Source: Synechococcus sp. CS-1329
GTDB taxonomy: Bacteria > Cyanobacteriota > Cyanobacteriia > PCC-6307 > Cyanobiaceae
Length of the DNA: 61,176 nt
Assembly (NCBI RefSeq): GCF_025128055.1
Contig: NZ_JAHLYS010000021.1
Location: forward strand, 1-61,176
Direction of reading: 5' to 3'
Below, piece by piece: positions 60,535 to 61,176 of this stretch (the first letter of the stretch is position 1; every line of letters starts with the position of its first letter). The notes under the pieces were generated by a model. It did no database searches and was not told the DNA's origin. It saw nothing but the letters and a program-made list of their open reading frames with translations. A program made the position numbers and the translations under genes.

Positions 60535-60765
60535 TCAGCCGGGCAGCAGGTCGGGCTGGTCCTGCTCATCGCTGAGTTCCACAATCGCCCGCTGCACGGG
60601 CTTCACCATCGCATCTTCGAGCAGGCCATCGAAATCATCGAAACGGCGCTGCTTGGCACGGAAGGCGATGCGCACCGTGGTGAGGTAACGGTTGCTCGAC
60701 TGACCAATCAGACTTTCAGCCCGCTGGGCCAATTCCTTGGGATGAACAGTCGGACCGGTGTACAT
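60535..60765 (-). CDS. rpoZ: RNA polymerase omega subunit
   Basis: The 76-residue protein is the cyanobacterial omega: [47 protein letters not shown] then [18 protein letters not shown] (in parts). It helps assemble the split beta' subunit polymerase of cyanobacteria and influences sigma use. ATG 60765 is preferred; the ATG codon one position upstream (60768) is possible. Confidence 0.93.
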   Translation of the reverse strand: MYTGPTVHPKELAQRAESLIGQSSNRYLTTVRIAFRAKQRRFDDFDGLLEDAMVKPVQRAIVELSDEQDQPDLLPG

Positions 60766-60809
60766 CAAATCAAACCCATTTCCAGCAGCTTAGTTCAGCC
60801 TCCGCTCGG

Positions 60810-60823
60810 GCCTGGGCCCAGGC
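60810..60823. promoter_or_regulatory. 14-bp perfect palindrome between rpoZ and the Hsp70 gene
   Basis: GCCTGGGCCCAGGC at 60810-60823 is self-complementary with no spacer. It lies in the 110-base divergent gap, 53 bases before the Hsp70 start. It is a candidate operator shared by both genes; GC-rich composition makes chance palindromes easier. Confidence 0.45.
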
Positions 60824-60875
60824 TCCATCGACCAGGCTGCGTCCTATCAGGCGCCTGCGCCACCGCCCCTCACCC

Positions 60876-61176
60876 ATGGCCGTGACCGTGACCGGCACCC
60901 TGGCGATCGACCTGGGCAGCAGCACCACGGTGCTGGCCTTTCAACCCAGCGCGGGCGGCGCACCAGAGCTGCTCGCCATTCCGCCCTTCAGCAGCGACGA
61001 TCCCTGTGTGGTCCCCAGCCTGATCTGGCTGGCGAGCCCCCAGAGCGACCAGCCCCTGATCGGCCGCCAGGTGCTTGATGCCGGACTGGCCGCCAGCGGC
61101 GGCCACGGCCTCTGCCGCGACTTCAAGCGCAGGATCGGCGCCCTCGCTGGCGAGTCAGGTCCGGGGGGCGGCCGCC
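60876..61176 (+). CDS. Hsp70-family protein, partial (5' end)
   Basis: The visible 100 residues start MAVTVTGTLAIDLGSSTTVLAFQP, a clear actin/Hsp70 phosphate-1 motif (DLGSSTT), followed by PSLIWLASPQSD and IGRQVLDAGLA. The window ends inside the ATPase domain. The sequence between motifs differs from DnaK (short, no DnaK GTTNSC), so this is an Hsp70-like/ YegD-type protein rather than the main DnaK. A J-domain protein elsewhere in the window could be its partner, but there is no direct evidence. Confidence 0.85.
   Translation, partial: MAVTVTGTLAIDLGSSTTVLAFQPSAGGAPELLAIPPFSSDDPCVVPSLIWLASPQSDQPLIGRQVLDAGLAASGGHGLCRDFKRRIGALAGESGPGGGR

Overview
This window is a GC-rich, gene-dense piece of a unicellular picocyanobacterial chromosome, most like the Synechococcus/Cyanobium group. 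The evidence is a kaiABC clock cluster, cytochrome c-550 (psbV), plant-type ferredoxin, a high light-inducible protein, the NblS-type kinase, cyAbrB, a PAP/fibrillin, cyanobacterial RNA polymerase omega and many small cyanobacteria-only families (DUF1825, DUF1818, DUF2811, photosystem II S4 protein). The first and last genes are cut or decayed. There is no plasmid, phage or CRISPR signature; the only mobile DNA is a decayed IS5-like fragment at the left edge.

Layout. 1-0.6 kb: transposase remnant. 0.6-5.4 kb: SDR oxidoreductase, J-domain protein, small unknowns, Hli, short SepF-like protein, PAP/fibrillin, Gly-rich RRM protein and cyAbrB, with strong hairpins between the last two. 5.6-12 kb: lnt, phasin-like protein, FKBP, Fe-type SOD, queA (no ordinary start codon), pyruvate dehydrogenase E2, YlqD-like protein. 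12-19.6 kb: acyl-CoA synthetase, lipB, hpf/lrtA, deoC-recO, an MFS transporter and a glycosyltransferase. 19.6-27.7 kb: acyltransferase, exported Mn-type SOD, pyrF-tyrS, DUF1825, an HhH protein paired with a GIY-YIG protein, pepA. 27.8-34.2 kb: one outer-membrane operon, bamA-lpxC-fabZ-lpxA-lpxB-msrA, with overlapping or nearly touching genes. 34.2-39.6 kb: purC, an exported unknown, purD and the nblS kinase. 39.6-42.5 kb: kaiA-kaiB-kaiC on the minus strand, facing nblS. 42.7-50.1 kb: rplU-rpmA, methyltransferase, VUT transporter, truB, yebC, nagB, SpoIID-like protein, rnz. 50.3-55.7 kb: psbV, petF, prmA, serA and the PSII S4 protein. 55.8-61.2 kb: tRNA-Val(GAC), murD, two membrane proteins around an EVE-domain gene, DUF2811, DUF1818, rpoZ and the start of an Hsp70-family gene.

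No clearly new protein system stands out. The most interesting signals are in the DNA and RNA between genes: a long inverted repeat ending two bases before the kaiC start codon, lower GC and different codon use in kaiBC, a CTG-start candidate for queA overlapping a 14-codon leader ORF, perfect dyads upstream of petF, serA, the EVE gene and the Hsp70 gene, and repeat plus hairpin structure in front of sodB. All calls come from reading the sequence and the translations; no database search or folding program was run.
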